From the NCBI GenBank assembly GCA_012522555.1, contig JAAYKG010000012.1:1-33883 (forward strand): a DNA stretch of 33,883 nt, given 5' to 3'. The notes under the pieces are model-generated. The model ran no database searches and was not told where the DNA came from. It saw only the letters and a program-made list of their open reading frames with translations. Shown piece by piece: positions 33,401-33,883 of the stretch; the first letter of the stretch is position 1, and each line of letters opens with the position of its first letter. Position numbers and translations under genes: made by a program. Source of the DNA: Armatimonadota bacterium. Lineage in GTDB: Bacteria > Armatimonadota > UBA5829.

Positions 33401-33883
33401 TCACAGAGGATAGGCGGTGGCCGATAGCCCACTGTCTTGATAATCTATCCTCACCCTGACCGTCTTGACCCCGTCCAAGACCGGAAAATCGAACCTGTAG
33501 GGCGGCCCAATGGCTCGCTGGCTGGCTAACTCCGCCCCATTGAAAGCCAGCATGGTCACGGTGATGCAGCTTACCCCGGGAATGTCGTCAGGAACGGCAA
33601 CTTTGATTCTGCCGTTTTTGATTTTTATCGCCGGAGGCCCAGCATCCCTGTATGCGCCTGGCAGCGAGTCGAACAATCCGGGGGGTGAAGAGCCGCTACG
33701 CGGGCTGAATATGTATGGCCCCCAGCCTTCCCCCAAATGTCCGGTCCCGTAGCCCATCGAGCCCCACTTTTCGGGCGGAACATATCGGCGCATGTAGTCA
33801 CCATTCGGCCCGTAGGGGCTGCCGGTCGAGTTGCCGTAGCCTGATGGATAACCCACACCAGGACCAAAATATTTGTGAAGGCC
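33401..33883 (-). CDS. Partial Gly/Pro/Tyr-rich protein, 5' end outside the window
   Basis: The reading frame is open to the right edge, so the start is missing. The visible N-terminal part (about 85 residues) is rich in Gly, Pro, Tyr and Ser and low in complexity. The last 75 residues look like a beta-sandwich (IKVAVPDDIPGVSCITVTML, then RFDFPVLDGVKTVRVRIDY), perhaps Ig-like. No family recognised; a surface or secreted protein is plausible. Confidence 0.65.
   Translation of the reverse strand, partial: GLHKYFGPGVGYPSGYGNSTGSPYGPNGDYMRRYVPPEKWGSMGYGTGHLGEGWGPYIFSPRSGSSPPGLFDSLPGAYRDAGPPAIKIKNGRIKVAVPDDIPGVSCITVTMLAFNGAELASQRAIGPPYRFDFPVLDGVKTVRVRIDYQDSGLSATAYPL

Noticed and set aside
1-33883. 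CRISPR arrays, tRNA or rRNA genes, insertion sequences and attachment sites.
   Set aside because: I looked for evenly spaced repeats, tRNA T-loop signatures and transposase motifs and saw none. Small or divergent cases could escape a manual reading.

Overview
The window comes from a diderm (Gram-negative type) bacterium with about 50-55% G+C. It carries a predicted outer-membrane beta-barrel, squalene synthesis genes of the HpnCDE type, the MEP isoprenoid pathway (dxs), a type 2 isopentenyl-diphosphate isomerase, sigma-54-type promoters and selenium use. The mix would suit Armatimonadota or a related uncultured phylum, but no marker here fixes the phylum. All assignments come from reading motifs; no search was run.

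Layout. 0-8.3 kb: a rhomboid-TPR protein, then a run of minus-strand genes (esterase, MFS transporter, Gfo/Idh dehydrogenase, RtcB, DciA-like protein, RecF). 8.26-8.48 kb: a well-marked candidate replication origin, with an AT-rich stretch, DnaA-trio repeats, a GC clamp, two abutting DnaA boxes and three more boxes. All minus-strand genes to its left are read in the direction of the leftward fork. 8.5-11 kb: two tandem serine beta-lactamase-like genes and a WalJ/YycJ-type hydrolase. 11-15.2 kb: a weak region with a possible gene remnant, a methyltransferase, a TlpA-like thioredoxin, a sugar isomerase/epimerase-like TIM barrel and an outer-membrane protein. 15.2-21.4 kb: isoprenoid block, with hpnC-hpnD-hpnE on the minus strand diverging from dxs-fni on the plus strand. 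21.4-26 kb: a STAS/anti-sigma fusion, a PEP-synthase-like protein without its catalytic histidine, two tandem sigma-54-type small RNA units, and a phosphofructokinase with altered active-site residues. 26-29.3 kb: a large secreted protein, probably a glycoside hydrolase. 29.3-33.3 kb: a minus-strand cluster selD-ferredoxin-hydroxyacid dehydrogenase-BadF-type kinase-SIS protein. A partial Gly/Pro/Tyr-rich gene runs off the right edge.

Most notable: (1) the paired small RNA units at 24633-24962. Each has a 16-bp inverted repeat, a -24/-12 promoter, a shared 5' segment containing TCTCCTTCC (complementary to Shine-Dalgarno sequences) and an intrinsic terminator, with identical spacing in both. 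(2) selD is a selenoprotein gene: an in-frame TGA sits at codon 17, followed by a hairpin 11 nt downstream. (3) hpnE has an intact FAD-binding N-terminus but no ATG, GTG or TTG start; an ATA codon sits 6 nt after a perfect GGAGG. (4) A canonical origin lies next to recF and dciA with no dnaA beside it. (5) The two enzyme-like proteins flanking the small RNAs both lack key catalytic residues.
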